Part shown: one piece after another, positions 1 to 7,110 of the stretch | Position numbering within the stretch: the stretch's first letter is position 1 | Layout of the letters: every line of letters begins with the position of its first letter | Translations under genes and position numbers: made by a program | Notes under the pieces: model-generated | Databases searched by the model: none | Told to the model about the DNA's origin: nothing | Seen by the model: only the letters and a program-made list of their open reading frames with translations | Assembly (NCBI GenBank): GCA_018609125.1 | Contig: JABAYF010000017.1 | Location: 1-53,041 of the forward strand | Direction: 5' to 3' | DNA from: Candidatus Nanopelagicales bacterium | GTDB taxonomy: Bacteria; Actinomycetota; Actinomycetes; S36-B12 | Length of the DNA stretch: 53,041 nt

Positions 1-328
1 CGTCGCCGATGCGGGTTCCGATAGAGCCAGGTTCGCGTGCGATCACGCTGATGGCGGTACCGTCAACCTGCGGGGTTACCCGCGGCCAACTAATGCTGAA
101 TCGATATGCGTCCACGCCGAGCCAGGACAGCAGATCCAGGTCGGCGTCGAGGCGTTGTACATGATCGCAGGCGGGGTCGGCGGTGGTGCCGTCCTTGATC
201 CGGCCCGGGATGGCCGCGAAGTCATCCCACATGCTGCTCCCGCGCCCTTGGCTATCACCTTCAATTTGCCAGGACGAAGTGGCAGTACCGAGTTGGAAGT
301 GTGCAGGTAATGAGCGTGGTGCCGACAT
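1..328 (-). CDS. GH1 family beta-glucosidase, N-terminal part (cut by window edge)
   Basis: The minus strand stays open from an ATG at 328 to the left edge (about 109 codons). Reading from the start it shows the classic GH1 opening: FQLGTATSSWQIEGD near residues 11-25, RGSSMWDDF about ten residues later, then DHVQRLDADLDLLSWLGVDAYRF and SISWPRV. In family GH1 these residues form the first strand and helix of the TIM barrel and the Gln/Trp glycone-binding pocket; the catalytic Glu pair would lie outside the window. The enzyme should hydrolyse terminal beta-linked sugars in the cytoplasm. The last 20 or so codons before the edge do not show the usual VNxxGLxFYxRLVD continuation, which may be divergence or an assembly edge effect. 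Divergent from the dienelactone hydrolase gene. Confidence 0.8.
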   Translation of the reverse strand, partial: MSAPRSLPAHFQLGTATSSWQIEGDSQGRGSSMWDDFAAIPGRIKDGTTADPACDHVQRLDADLDLLSWLGVDAYRFSISWPRVTPQVDGTAISVIAREPGSIGTRIGD

Positions 329-356
329 AACCTGGATGCTTGCATAGGTGGGCGAC

Positions 357-362
357 TAGGAT
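357..362 (+). promoter_or_regulatory. Candidate leaderless -10 box (TAGGAT) for the dienelactone hydrolase gene
   Basis: TAGGAT ends 7 nt before the ATG at 370. A transcript initiated at normal distance from this -10 would begin at or next to the start codon. Same arrangement as at many other gene starts in this window. Confidence 0.5.
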
Positions 363-369
363 CTGAGAC

Positions 370-1077
370 ATGGCTACTACCGTTGCGATTTCTGCCCCAT
401 CAGATGACAGCGTTGACCTTCAGGGTGCACTGGCTATCCCCGAATCCGGAACTGGCCCCGGTGTCATCGTGATCCAAGAATGGTGGGGCCTACTTCCCCA
501 TATTGAGGATGTGGTGGACCGTTTCGCTGCGGCCGGTTTCGTTGCCCTAGCTCCGGATCATTACCGGGGGGTGCGGGCTACTGAACCAGATCAAGCCGGC
601 AAGTTGATGATGGGCATGAAGGTGTCTGCTGCCGCCAGCGATATTGCCGCAGCCGCGGATTATCTGGTGCGCTCAGGTCACGTTCCCGGTGATCGCGTGG
701 GCGTTGTCGGTTTTTGCATGGGCGGCGGCCTGGCCCTGCTCGCACCCACTGTGAGCCCGCATATTGACTGCGCTGCTGCGTTCTACCCGGCTATGCCCTG
801 GCCGGACTACCACCCCGACTGGTCCAACTACGCCGGACGCGAAGCCATGGTGCATCAGGCGGAATCTGATATTCCCAACACCGGTCCAGATATCACCCGG
901 TATGTCGCGGAGATCGCACGTCACGGTGGGGAGGCCACGATCGTGGACTACCCCGGCTCCCACCATGCCTTCTTCAATAACGACCGCCCAGAGGTGTACG
1001 ACGCTGCCTTGGCTGCGCAAGCATGGGAGCGCACGCTGGAGATGTTCCACCGGCGCCTCGATGGGCCCTTCGCTTAA
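370..1077 (+). CDS. Dienelactone hydrolase family protein
   Basis: 235 residues, the usual size for the family, an alpha/beta hydrolase. The nucleophile elbow is VVGFCMGGGLALL, i.e. the Gly-x-Cys-x-Gly form with a Cys nucleophile typical of dienelactone hydrolases. The substrate-positioning Glu lies in VIVIQEWWGL near residue 36. The catalytic His is in GSHHAFFNN near the C-terminus, and a family Asp candidate is in AESD around residue 165. The true substrate (dienelactone, or another lactone or ester) cannot be told from sequence. The next gene starts 7 nt after the stop, so the two are probably co-transcribed. The ATG at 370 is preceded by a leaderless-type -10 rather than a strong ribosome site. 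Confidence 0.88.
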   Translation: MATTVAISAPSDDSVDLQGALAIPESGTGPGVIVIQEWWGLLPHIEDVVDRFAAAGFVALAPDHYRGVRATEPDQAGKLMMGMKVSAAASDIAAAADYLVRSGHVPGDRVGVVGFCMGGGLALLAPTVSPHIDCAAAFYPAMPWPDYHPDWSNYAGREAMVHQAESDIPNTGPDITRYVAEIARHGGEATIVDYPGSHHAFFNNDRPEVYDAALAAQAWERTLEMFHRRLDGPFA

Positions 1078-1084
1078 GGGAGCC

Positions 1085-1801
1085 ATGCGAAAACACGGCC
1101 GAGATTTGCTTGGCGAACTTGATGCTGAGATAGAGCAGTGTCGGGCCTGCCCACGGCTGGTGGCCTGGCGCGAGCATGTGGCGCAGGTGAAGCGTCCTGC
1201 GTTCGCCTCGCACACGTACTGGGGTCATCCGGTGCCCGGCTTCGGCGATGCTCACCCGAAATTGCTCGTGGTGGGTTTGGCTCCTGCGGCGCACGGAGCC
1301 AATCGCACCGGACGTGTATTCACCGGTGACCGCAGCGGGGATTGGTTATTTGCCGCGTTGTATCGGGCCGGTTATGCCGCTCAGCCGGCCTCTAGTTCCG
1401 TTGACGACGGCCAGTCCCTGACCGGTGCCCGCGTCACCGCCGCGGTGCGTTGTGCTCCACCGCAGAATAAGCCGACGACGCAGGAACGCGATAACTGTCA
1501 ACCGTTCTTGGCTCGTGAGATCGCTCTCACCGAGCCGGTTGTGATCATGGCGCTGGGTGGGTTTGCGTGGAATTCCATCGTGCGCACCCTGTTCCAGATG
1601 CGATATCCGGTGCCGCGACCTAGACCGAAGTTTGGGCACGGGGCGCAGGCGATGGTGGGTGACGTCACCCTGCTTGGTTGCTATCATCCGAGCCAGCAGA
1701 ATACCTTCACCGGCCGGCTCACCGAATCGATGCTGGATGATGTGTTGGCCACGGCTGGTGCGATCATCGCCAGCGATGGGACCGAACCCGCGGTGCGATA
1801 G
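1085..1801 (+). CDS. udgB: Uracil-DNA glycosylase, family 5 (UdgB type)
   Basis: 238 residues. It removes uracil, and in this family also hypoxanthine and ethenocytosine, from DNA. Visible family features: Cys19 and Cys22 in QCRACPRL plus two Cys in VRCAPP and DNCQPF, the four 4Fe-4S cluster ligands; motif A GLAPAAHGANRTGR, which lacks a catalytic Asp at the usual place as in UdgB enzymes; motif B HPSQQNTFTG. The reading frame is open much further upstream, but that part overlaps the hydrolase gene in another frame. The ATG at 1085 follows AAGGGAG with short spacing and gives the expected N-terminus. Ortholog type: M. tuberculosis Rv1259. It lies 7 nt downstream of the hydrolase gene. Confidence 0.9.
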   Translation: MRKHGRDLLGELDAEIEQCRACPRLVAWREHVAQVKRPAFASHTYWGHPVPGFGDAHPKLLVVGLAPAAHGANRTGRVFTGDRSGDWLFAALYRAGYAAQPASSSVDDGQSLTGARVTAAVRCAPPQNKPTTQERDNCQPFLAREIALTEPVVIMALGGFAWNSIVRTLFQMRYPVPRPRPKFGHGAQAMVGDVTLLGCYHPSQQNTFTGRLTESMLDDVLATAGAIIASDGTEPAVR

Positions 1802-1812
1802 CGTCAGCGCCC

Positions 1813-2328
1813 ATGGGAACTTCATTCGCCATCACCGTGGTTGGCCACGACCGGCCAGGCATTATTGCTGAGGTCACCGGAGCTTTGGCTGACCTGGGTG
1901 GCAACCTTGAAGACTCGTCTATGACGCTGCTGCGCGGCCATTTTGCATGGACGTTGGTCGTAACCGGCACCGATCCTGCGGTTACCCAGGAACGGTTGAG
2001 GCCCTTGCAGGACAGCGGTTTGTGGACCACCGTTATCCCGCTGCCAGAGTCTGATGCCGCTCCGCGATCAGGGGTTTCCTATGTGCTGAGCGTGCACGGC
2101 GGCGACCGACCGGGCATCGTGGCGAAACTCACCGAGGTGGTGGCAGCCGCCGGTGGAAACATCGTGGATCTCACCACGCGGTTGGCTGGTGATCTCTATG
2201 TACTCGTTGCCGAGGTTGCGCTACCCGTGGAGGCTGATGTTGCACTTTTGGAGCGTCAGATCAGTGCTGCGGCAACCTCGGTTGGTGTGGGGGCCACCCT
2301 GCGACCGGAGGACACCGATCTTCTGTGA
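1813..2328 (+). CDS. Double ACT-domain protein (GcvR-like)
   Basis: 171 residues made of two ACT domains. The first begins TSFAITVVGHDRPGIIAEVTGALADLGGN and the second, around residues 92-125, repeats the pattern as YVLSVHGGDRPGIVAKLTEVVAAAGGN. Both hold the DRPGI loop that binds amino acids in ACT folds. Proteins of this layout resemble GcvR, the glycine-cleavage repressor partner of Gram-negatives; the actinobacterial ones are uncharacterised, so an amino-acid-sensing regulatory role is only inferred. The stop overlaps the GTG start of peptide deformylase by 4 nt, implying translational coupling. A TAGCGT hexamer at 1799-1804, overlapping the udgB stop, could be an extra internal promoter. 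Confidence 0.85.
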   Translation: MGTSFAITVVGHDRPGIIAEVTGALADLGGNLEDSSMTLLRGHFAWTLVVTGTDPAVTQERLRPLQDSGLWTTVIPLPESDAAPRSGVSYVLSVHGGDRPGIVAKLTEVVAAAGGNIVDLTTRLAGDLYVLVAEVALPVEADVALLERQISAAATSVGVGATLRPEDTDLL

Positions 2329-2867
2329 CATCGCTGCTACCTGACCTTGCTGAGTTAGCGCTGGGTCGTGTGCGTGACGTTGTGCGGGCACCGCATCCGG
2401 TGCTTTCCACCGCGTGCGCTGACGTTGATCCGACCCTGCCGGAAACGGTGACCCTGGCTGCAGACCTCCTGGCAACCATGGCGGTTTCACCCGGTTGCGT
2501 GGGGCTTGCCGCCAATCAAATCGGGGTGCCCGCTCGCGTGTTTTGTCTCGACGTATCCGCACACCCGAAAACGCGCACCCATCATGGTCGCTTCGTGTTG
2601 GTGAACCCGGTCCTCGTGGAAGCAACCCGTAAAGAAAGAGCGCGGGAGGGTTGCATGTCTGTGCCCGATCTCACCGGCGATGTGCGTCGCCCTTCCCGGG
2701 TCGTGGTGACGGGTTTTGTCCCCGGTACCGGTGCGGAGGTCACATTGACCACGGATGCGTTCGAGGCCCGCGCGATCCAACACGAGATCGACCACCTCCA
2801 CGGGTTGCTCTTCGTGGATCGGGTTGTCGACGCCCACGCGCTGCATCAGCGTCAGACTTACCTGTAG
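2325..2867 (+). CDS. def: Peptide deformylase
   Basis: 180 residues, usual length. It removes the N-formyl group from nascent proteins using a bound divalent metal. All three defining motifs are intact: GCVGLAANQ (residues 57-65), EGCMS (108-112, Cys110 being a metal ligand) and HEIDH (153-157, two His ligands and the catalytic Glu). The start is a GTG at 2325 whose last two bases belong to the TGA of the preceding ACT gene (GTGA overlap). A tRNA gene on the opposite strand begins 2 nt after the stop, so the deformylase mRNA must run antisense through the tRNA or end immediately. Confidence 0.95.
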   Translation: MTSLLPDLAELALGRVRDVVRAPHPVLSTACADVDPTLPETVTLAADLLATMAVSPGCVGLAANQIGVPARVFCLDVSAHPKTRTHHGRFVLVNPVLVEATRKERAREGCMSVPDLTGDVRRPSRVVVTGFVPGTGAEVTLTTDAFEARAIQHEIDHLHGLLFVDRVVDAHALHQRQTYL

Positions 2868-2868
2868 G

Positions 2869-2941
2869 TGCCCCCGGAGGGAGTCGAACCCTCACTGTGC
2901 CGGGTTTAAGCCGGGTGTCTCTGCCATTGGACTACGGGGGC
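2869..2941 (-). tRNA. tRNA with UAA anticodon (reads UUA, Leu), unusually of class-I shape
   Basis: The minus strand folds into a full 73-nt cloverleaf with linear numbering. The acceptor stem GCCCCCG pairs perfectly with CGGGGGC, discriminator A73. The D stem is GTC/GAC with the GG pair in the loop. The anticodon stem is four G-C pairs (28-31 with 39-42; 27-43 is a C-C mismatch). The anticodon loop is CTTAAAC, giving anticodon TAA at 34-36. The variable loop has 5 nt, and the T arm is GAGGG-TTCGACT-CCCTC. CCA is not encoded (CCT follows A73). Standard bacterial tRNA-Leu(UAA) has a long variable arm; this one does not. The identity as Leu follows from the anticodon only. Confidence 0.85.
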
Positions 2942-3038
2942 GGACCACAAAATCCTCATCACCGCCGATACGCGATGACGAAGAAGCCTGCGTGGGTTAC
3001 GGTAGAGGAAGACCTGATCGCCCTTGAGGAGACCACCC

Positions 3039-3893
3039 ATGCAAACGTCTAATCCCATTCTTTCCCGTATCGATCGCGAAGCCACCGCCCGGCAGCAAGC
3101 CGGCGGTGCTGGCTTCGCCTACGACGAGGGCCGCTCGGCGGTGGCCTCTGCGCAGGCACCCCAGCCCGGTGCTGCCGGGGCCGGGCAGGCCCCGGGTGTC
3201 TCGACACCGGTCACGTTTGCCGATGTGATGGCCAAGAGCGGTCTGCTCTTCGTGGTGGTTGTGCTCACCTCGCTGGTGGGCTGGCAGTTGGCCAACATCG
3301 AGGGGCTGGGCACGATCGTGGTCTTCGCCGCCATGTTCGCCACCCTCGGCCTGGGTTTGTTCAATGCATTTAGGCGCGTGGTGAGCCCGCCGTTGGTGCT
3401 CGCCTACGCGGTGGTCTCCGGAGTCCTGCTGGGCTCAATCAGCAATTGGTACAACACGCTCGCGCTATCGGTGAACTACGAGGGACTGGTGCTCCAAGCT
3501 GTCCTGGCCACCATGACCACTTTCGGCGTCATGCTGCTGCTGTACGGCACCGGCATCGTGAAGGTCAACAACCGCTTCATGAAGGTCATGATTGGTGCGA
3601 TGGCGGCGTACTTCGTTATCGCCATGGCGTCCTTCGTCGGTGCGATGTTTGGTGTCGGTGGTGGCTGGGGCTTCTACGGTGTGGGCACCCTCGGTCTCCT
3701 CCTCGCCCTCGGCGGTGTGCTGCTGGCCGCGTTCAGCCTGATGCTGGACTTCGAAGCGATCAAGCAGGGCATTGCTATGGGGCTGCCTGAGCGTGAGTCC
3801 TGGCGGTTGTCCTTTGGCCTTCTCGTGACGCTCGTGTGGCTCTACCTAGAGATGCTGCGCTTCCTCACCCTGCTCGCCATGGGTCGTGAATAG
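3039..3893 (+). CDS. Bax inhibitor-1/YccA family membrane protein
   Basis: 284 residues. A Pro/Ala/Gly-rich cytoplasmic N-terminus of about 60 residues precedes seven hydrophobic segments, ending with LVTLVWLYLEMLRFLTLL. The pattern, including an acidic residue in the late helices (LMLDFEAIKQG), matches the actinobacterial Bax1-I/YccA branch, whose role (ion leak, membrane quality control) is poorly known in bacteria. The ATG at 3039 is chosen because TTGAGGAGA lies 7 nt upstream; an in-frame TTG at 3024 sits inside that ribosome site. A possible promoter is TACGGT at 2998-3003. It overlaps the next small gene by 8 nt. Confidence 0.85.
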   Translation: MQTSNPILSRIDREATARQQAGGAGFAYDEGRSAVASAQAPQPGAAGAGQAPGVSTPVTFADVMAKSGLLFVVVVLTSLVGWQLANIEGLGTIVVFAAMFATLGLGLFNAFRRVVSPPLVLAYAVVSGVLLGSISNWYNTLALSVNYEGLVLQAVLATMTTFGVMLLLYGTGIVKVNNRFMKVMIGAMAAYFVIAMASFVGAMFGVGGGWGFYGVGTLGLLLALGGVLLAAFSLMLDFEAIKQGIAMGLPERESWRLSFGLLVTLVWLYLEMLRFLTLLAMGRE

Positions 3894-4209
3894 CACCGCA
3901 CCCGCGGATTTTTCCACCGAACTGAACCGCCTTGTTGATCGGTTGCGCACCATGGCGATAACGCGCCTGGATCAATCGTGGCGTGCTGGGGAAAGTCGAG
4001 CAGAAGCCGTCCGAGAACTCGCGCGTTGGTGTGTGGCCAATACCGATGGTCCGCAACGCGATTGGGCTGCGGCAATTACCGATGTGGGTCCGGTAGCCGT
4101 TGGTGATCAGTTAGCGGTGACAGCTGCGGATTTATTGGATGCGCCGGGCACACCTGAGGTGTTGGCGGCGGCCACCGAGCGGTTTCGGCAGATGCGGCTC
4201 ACGCTGTAG
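3886..4209 (+). CDS. Small hypothetical protein
   Basis: 107 residues, GTG start at 3886 inside the end of the YccA-like gene (8-nt overlap). No recognised domain. The sequence looks fully alpha-helical, soluble and slightly acidic (LNRLVDRLRTMAITRLDQ; AVTAADLLDAPGTPEVLAAA). The composition matches neighbouring real genes, and the overlap suggests translation coupled to the membrane protein. No function can be assigned. Confidence 0.65.
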   Translation: MNSTAPADFSTELNRLVDRLRTMAITRLDQSWRAGESRAEAVRELARWCVANTDGPQRDWAAAITDVGPVAVGDQLAVTAADLLDAPGTPEVLAAATERFRQMRLTL

Positions 4210-4232
4210 GCAACCCACTGTAGGACGCGGTG

Positions 4233-4949
4233 CTAGTGACTCGCACGCTGTAAAAATCCGCGCACTGATTCGCGGGCCTGGGTGGAAATCTGGGGTCCGT
4301 GGGTGAAGGCGGCAACGTCGTAGTTGATCTCGCCCAGTACGTGGGCGGTGCGTTTGTTTTGCACATGAGATGTACACATCGCCTGGATGGGCCAGGTGAT
4401 GCGTGAGCGCATGTTCCAGATGGAGTCCCCGGTAATAAGCACTCCGCTGGGTTGATGGAGGAGCGCAATATGGCCGGGGGTGTGGCCGGGGGTGTGCAGC
4501 ACCTGCAGGCCACCACCAACGTTGAGCACCTGCCCGTCGCTGAGTTCTTCACTCACTGCCACGGGTGCGAAACCACCGCCGGGTAGTCGATTGACCAAAG
4601 CGCCGAGGCGGGTGGTGGCATCAGCCGGTACGGATTTTCCACCAGAAAGGTAGGTCGCATCGAGGGCGTGGACGCCGACGCCGGGGGCATCGGTGCGCTG
4701 AACCATCGCGGCAGCTCCGCCGGCATGGTCGCTGTGGGCGTGGGTGAGCACGATTCGGGTGACGTCGTGTGGCGCCAGATTGACGGCGCGAAGACCGCGC
4801 ACTATTGCTGTGGGTGCCCGCTTGAGACCACAGTCGACCAGGGTGACCTGCCCATCGTCGTCGACGATGACGAAAGAGTTGATGAAGTCACCGAGGGTCG
4901 GGATTCGGTAGATGTTTCGACCCAGGGGAACTATTGGTGCTCGACTCAT
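4233..4949 (-). CDS. MBL-fold metallo-hydrolase
   Basis: 238 residues, full length for a stand-alone metallo-beta-lactamase fold. Ligand motifs in order: THAHSDHAGG (HxHxDH), HTPGHTPGHIAL (third His), ITGDSIW (bridging Asp) and FTHGPQI (last His). A two-zinc hydrolase is therefore expected. Candidate activities in this broad family are thioesterase, lactonase or glyoxalase II-like hydrolysis; the sequence does not decide. It is transcribed divergently from cystathionine beta-synthase. The -10 TACGCT ends 6 nt before its ATG and overlaps the -10 of the neighbour. Confidence 0.88.
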   Translation of the reverse strand: MSRAPIVPLGRNIYRIPTLGDFINSFVIVDDDGQVTLVDCGLKRAPTAIVRGLRAVNLAPHDVTRIVLTHAHSDHAGGAAAMVQRTDAPGVGVHALDATYLSGGKSVPADATTRLGALVNRLPGGGFAPVAVSEELSDGQVLNVGGGLQVLHTPGHTPGHIALLHQPSGVLITGDSIWNMRSRITWPIQAMCTSHVQNKRTAHVLGEINYDVAAFTHGPQISTQARESVRGFLQRASH

Positions 4950-4955
4950 GTGCTC

Positions 4956-4961
4956 AGCGTA
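4956..4961 (-). promoter_or_regulatory. Candidate leaderless -10 box (TACGCT) for the MBL hydrolase gene
   Basis: Minus-strand TACGCT with a 6-nt gap (GAGCAC) to the ATG at 4949. It shares two base pairs with the plus-strand -10 of the cbs gene. Confidence 0.55.
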
Positions 4962-4965
4962 GGCT
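4960..4965 (+). promoter_or_regulatory. Candidate leaderless -10 box (TAGGCT) for cystathionine beta-synthase
   Basis: TAGGCT ends 8 nt before the ATG at 4974. The first TA is also the TA of the opposing TACGCT box, so two RNA polymerases could not use the pair at once. Confidence 0.5.
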
Positions 4966-4973
4966 CTGCGTTC

Positions 4974-6353
4974 ATGCGCGTTGTGGAATCGGTAATTGAC
5001 CTGATCGGGGATACCCCACTGGTGCGGTTACGCCGGGTGACCGAAGGCATTGCCTGCCCGGTGTACGCAAAGGTGGAATACGTCAACCCGGGTGGGTCAG
5101 TGAAAGACCGAATCGCTACCCGCATGATTGACAGTGCTGAGCAGCGCGGCGACCTTTCCCCCGGTGGCACGATCGTGGAGCCCACCAGCGGCAATACCGG
5201 TGTCGGCTTGGCCCTGGTGGCCCAGCAGCGCGGGTACAAGTGTGTTTTTGTGTGCCCAGACAAGGTGAGCCAGGACAAGCAGAATGTGTTGCGCGCCTAT
5301 GGCGCTGAGGTTATTGAGTGCCCCACGGCGGTCGAGCCAGATGATCCGCGCAGCTACTACAGCGTGAGCGATCGACTCGCCCAGGAGATCCCGGGTGCGT
5401 GGAAGCCTGACCAGTATTCCAACCCGGACAATCCGCGCTCACATTTTGAAACGACGGGCCCGGAACTATGGGAGCAGACCGACCAGAAGATCACCGACTT
5501 CGTGGCAGGGGTAGGAACCGGCGGCACGATTTCTGGCACCGGGCGTTATCTGAAGCAGGTCAGCGACGGTCAGGTGCAGGTGATCGGTGCTGATCCGGTG
5601 GGGTCGGTGTATTCCGGTGGCACCGGGCGCCCGTATCTCGTGGAAGGGGTGGGCGAAGATTTTTGGCCCACTGCCTATGACCCTGAGATTGCTGATCAGG
5701 TCATTGCGGTGTCTGATGCCGAGGCTTTCGCGATGACGCGGCGCTTGGCCCGCGAAGAAGGATTGCTGGTGGGTGGTTCGTGTGGCATGGCAGTTGTTGC
5801 GGCGCTTGAAGTTGCTCGACACCGCACCGCTGATGATTTCGTGGTGGTGTTGCTGCCGGACTCTGGGCGCGGCTATTTGTCTAAGGTGTTCAACGATGAG
5901 TGGTTGGCGTCCTATGGTTTCGCAACGGGTGGTCAGGACGTAGCTTCACATGAGCGCACCGTGCACGATGTGTTGCGGCACAAGGCAGGTGATCTGCCCT
6001 CCCTTGTTCATACCCATCCCACCGAGACGGTGAGAGATGCCATCAACATTATGCGTGAGTTTGGTGTGTCGCAGTTGCCGGTGGTGAAGGCGGAGCCGCC
6101 GGTGGTGGCCGCAGAGGTGGTGGGTTCTGTCGCTGAACGCGATTTGTTGTCGGCCCTGTTTAGCGGTAAAGCCAATCTGGCCGACCGAGTGGAGGGACAC
6201 ATGAATCCGCGACTGCCCCAGATTGGTGCGGGTGAGCCGGTGAGTGCTGCTGTTGCGGCGCTGCATGAGTCTGATGCATTAATGGTGCTCGATGATGGTC
6301 AGCCGGTAGGTGTGCTGTCGCGTTCTGACCTGCTGGGTCACCTCACGGACTAG
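4974..6353 (+). CDS. cbs: Cystathionine beta-synthase
   Basis: 459 residues. It condenses serine and homocysteine to cystathionine with PLP, the first step of transsulfuration. The catalytic part spans about residues 1-320: Schiff-base Lys44 in GGSVKDR, TSGNTGVGLA, and phosphate loop GVGTGGTISGTGR. The C-terminal 130 residues are a tandem CBS-domain (Bateman) module starting near HTHPTETVRDAINIM. There is no N-terminal heme domain, as expected for bacteria. The frame is open 300 nt upstream, but that part is antisense to the MBL gene; the ATG at 4974 gives the normal N-terminus (VIDLIGDTPLVRL). Ortholog of M. tuberculosis Rv1077. It works with the metB product encoded at 8.6 kb. Confidence 0.94.
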   Translation: MRVVESVIDLIGDTPLVRLRRVTEGIACPVYAKVEYVNPGGSVKDRIATRMIDSAEQRGDLSPGGTIVEPTSGNTGVGLALVAQQRGYKCVFVCPDKVSQDKQNVLRAYGAEVIECPTAVEPDDPRSYYSVSDRLAQEIPGAWKPDQYSNPDNPRSHFETTGPELWEQTDQKITDFVAGVGTGGTISGTGRYLKQVSDGQVQVIGADPVGSVYSGGTGRPYLVEGVGEDFWPTAYDPEIADQVIAVSDAEAFAMTRRLAREEGLLVGGSCGMAVVAALEVARHRTADDFVVVLLPDSGRGYLSKVFNDEWLASYGFATGGQDVASHERTVHDVLRHKAGDLPSLVHTHPTETVRDAINIMREFGVSQLPVVKAEPPVVAAEVVGSVAERDLLSALFSGKANLADRVEGHMNPRLPQIGAGEPVSAAVAALHESDALMVLDDGQPVGVLSRSDLLGHLTD

Positions 6354-6356
6354 CTG

Positions 6357-7049
6357 CTAGAACGCTGGTAGCTCGAGCCCGGTGGAGGAGTGACAGCGGT
6401 AGCCGTTGGGCACCTTATAAAGGTATTGCTGGTGGTAACCCTCGGCGAAGTAGAAGTGGTGATCGTCAGCGGGCGCAATTTCGGTGGTGATCTCCGGGTA
6501 GCCCCGGTTTGCTAACGCTGGTGCATACGCGCTGACGCTTCGCTCGATGAGGTCCAGTTGCGCAGCGGTGGTGTAGTAGAGGGTGCTGCGGTACTGCGTG
6601 CCGGTGTCATTGCCCTGGCGGTATCCCTGGGTGGGGTCGTGCTGTTCCCAGAAGTGTCGGAGGACCGTTTCGGTGGAGATCTGCTCGGGGTGATAGGCCA
6701 CCATCACAGCTTCGGTGTGGCCGGTGCGTCCGGTGCAGACTTCTTCGTAGGTGGGGTGGGGGGTGTAGCCGCCCTGGTAGCCCGCCGCGGTGGTGAATAC
6801 CCCGGGTAGGCGCCAGAAGATCTCTTCAGCTCCCCAGAAGCAACCCATACCCAGGTACATCACCTCTACATCGCCGGGCCAGGGAGTCTCAGGTGTGGAT
6901 CGAAGCGGGGTGCCCAGGACAGCGTGATCGGTGGGAATGGTGAACGGGTATTCGCTGCGCCCGGGGAGTGCGGAGTCAGACTCCACCATTTGACCCTTGC
7001 GGCCGAGGAGGCGGGAAAAGAAGTCAGGGCCTGCACCAGAGATTGCCAT
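6357..7049 (-). CDS. msrA: Peptide-methionine (S)-S-oxide reductase
   Basis: 230 residues. It repairs methionine-S-sulfoxide in proteins using thioredoxin-type electrons. The active site is LGMGCFWGAEE with nucleophilic Cys70. Conserved downstream blocks are TTAAGYQGGYTPHPTYEEVCTG (in part), EQHDPTQGYRQGND and FYFAEGYHQQYL. A resolving Cys219 lies near the C-terminus. A 60-residue N-terminal extension before the core is typical of actinobacterial MsrA. The frame is open far upstream, but that extension is a Pro/Thr-rich antisense artefact. The ATG at 7049 is preceded by TACAGT at the leaderless spacing. It converges on cbs with only 3 nt between the stops. Confidence 0.93.
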   Translation of the reverse strand: MAISGAGPDFFSRLLGRKGQMVESDSALPGRSEYPFTIPTDHAVLGTPLRSTPETPWPGDVEVMYLGMGCFWGAEEIFWRLPGVFTTAAGYQGGYTPHPTYEEVCTGRTGHTEAVMVAYHPEQISTETVLRHFWEQHDPTQGYRQGNDTGTQYRSTLYYTTAAQLDLIERSVSAYAPALANRGYPEITTEIAPADDHHFYFAEGYHQQYLYKVPNGYRCHSSTGLELPAF

Positions 7050-7055
7050 GGCATC

Positions 7056-7061
7056 ACTGTA
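7056..7061 (-). promoter_or_regulatory. Candidate leaderless -10 box (TACAGT) for msrA
   Basis: Minus-strand TACAGT, 6-nt gap (GATGCC) to the ATG at 7049; supports that start over the much longer open frame. Confidence 0.55.
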
Positions 7062-7110
7062 CGTGCCGGTGTGCCTAGGCGCCTGATCCGTGGTGATGAT
7101 GATGGCCGCG

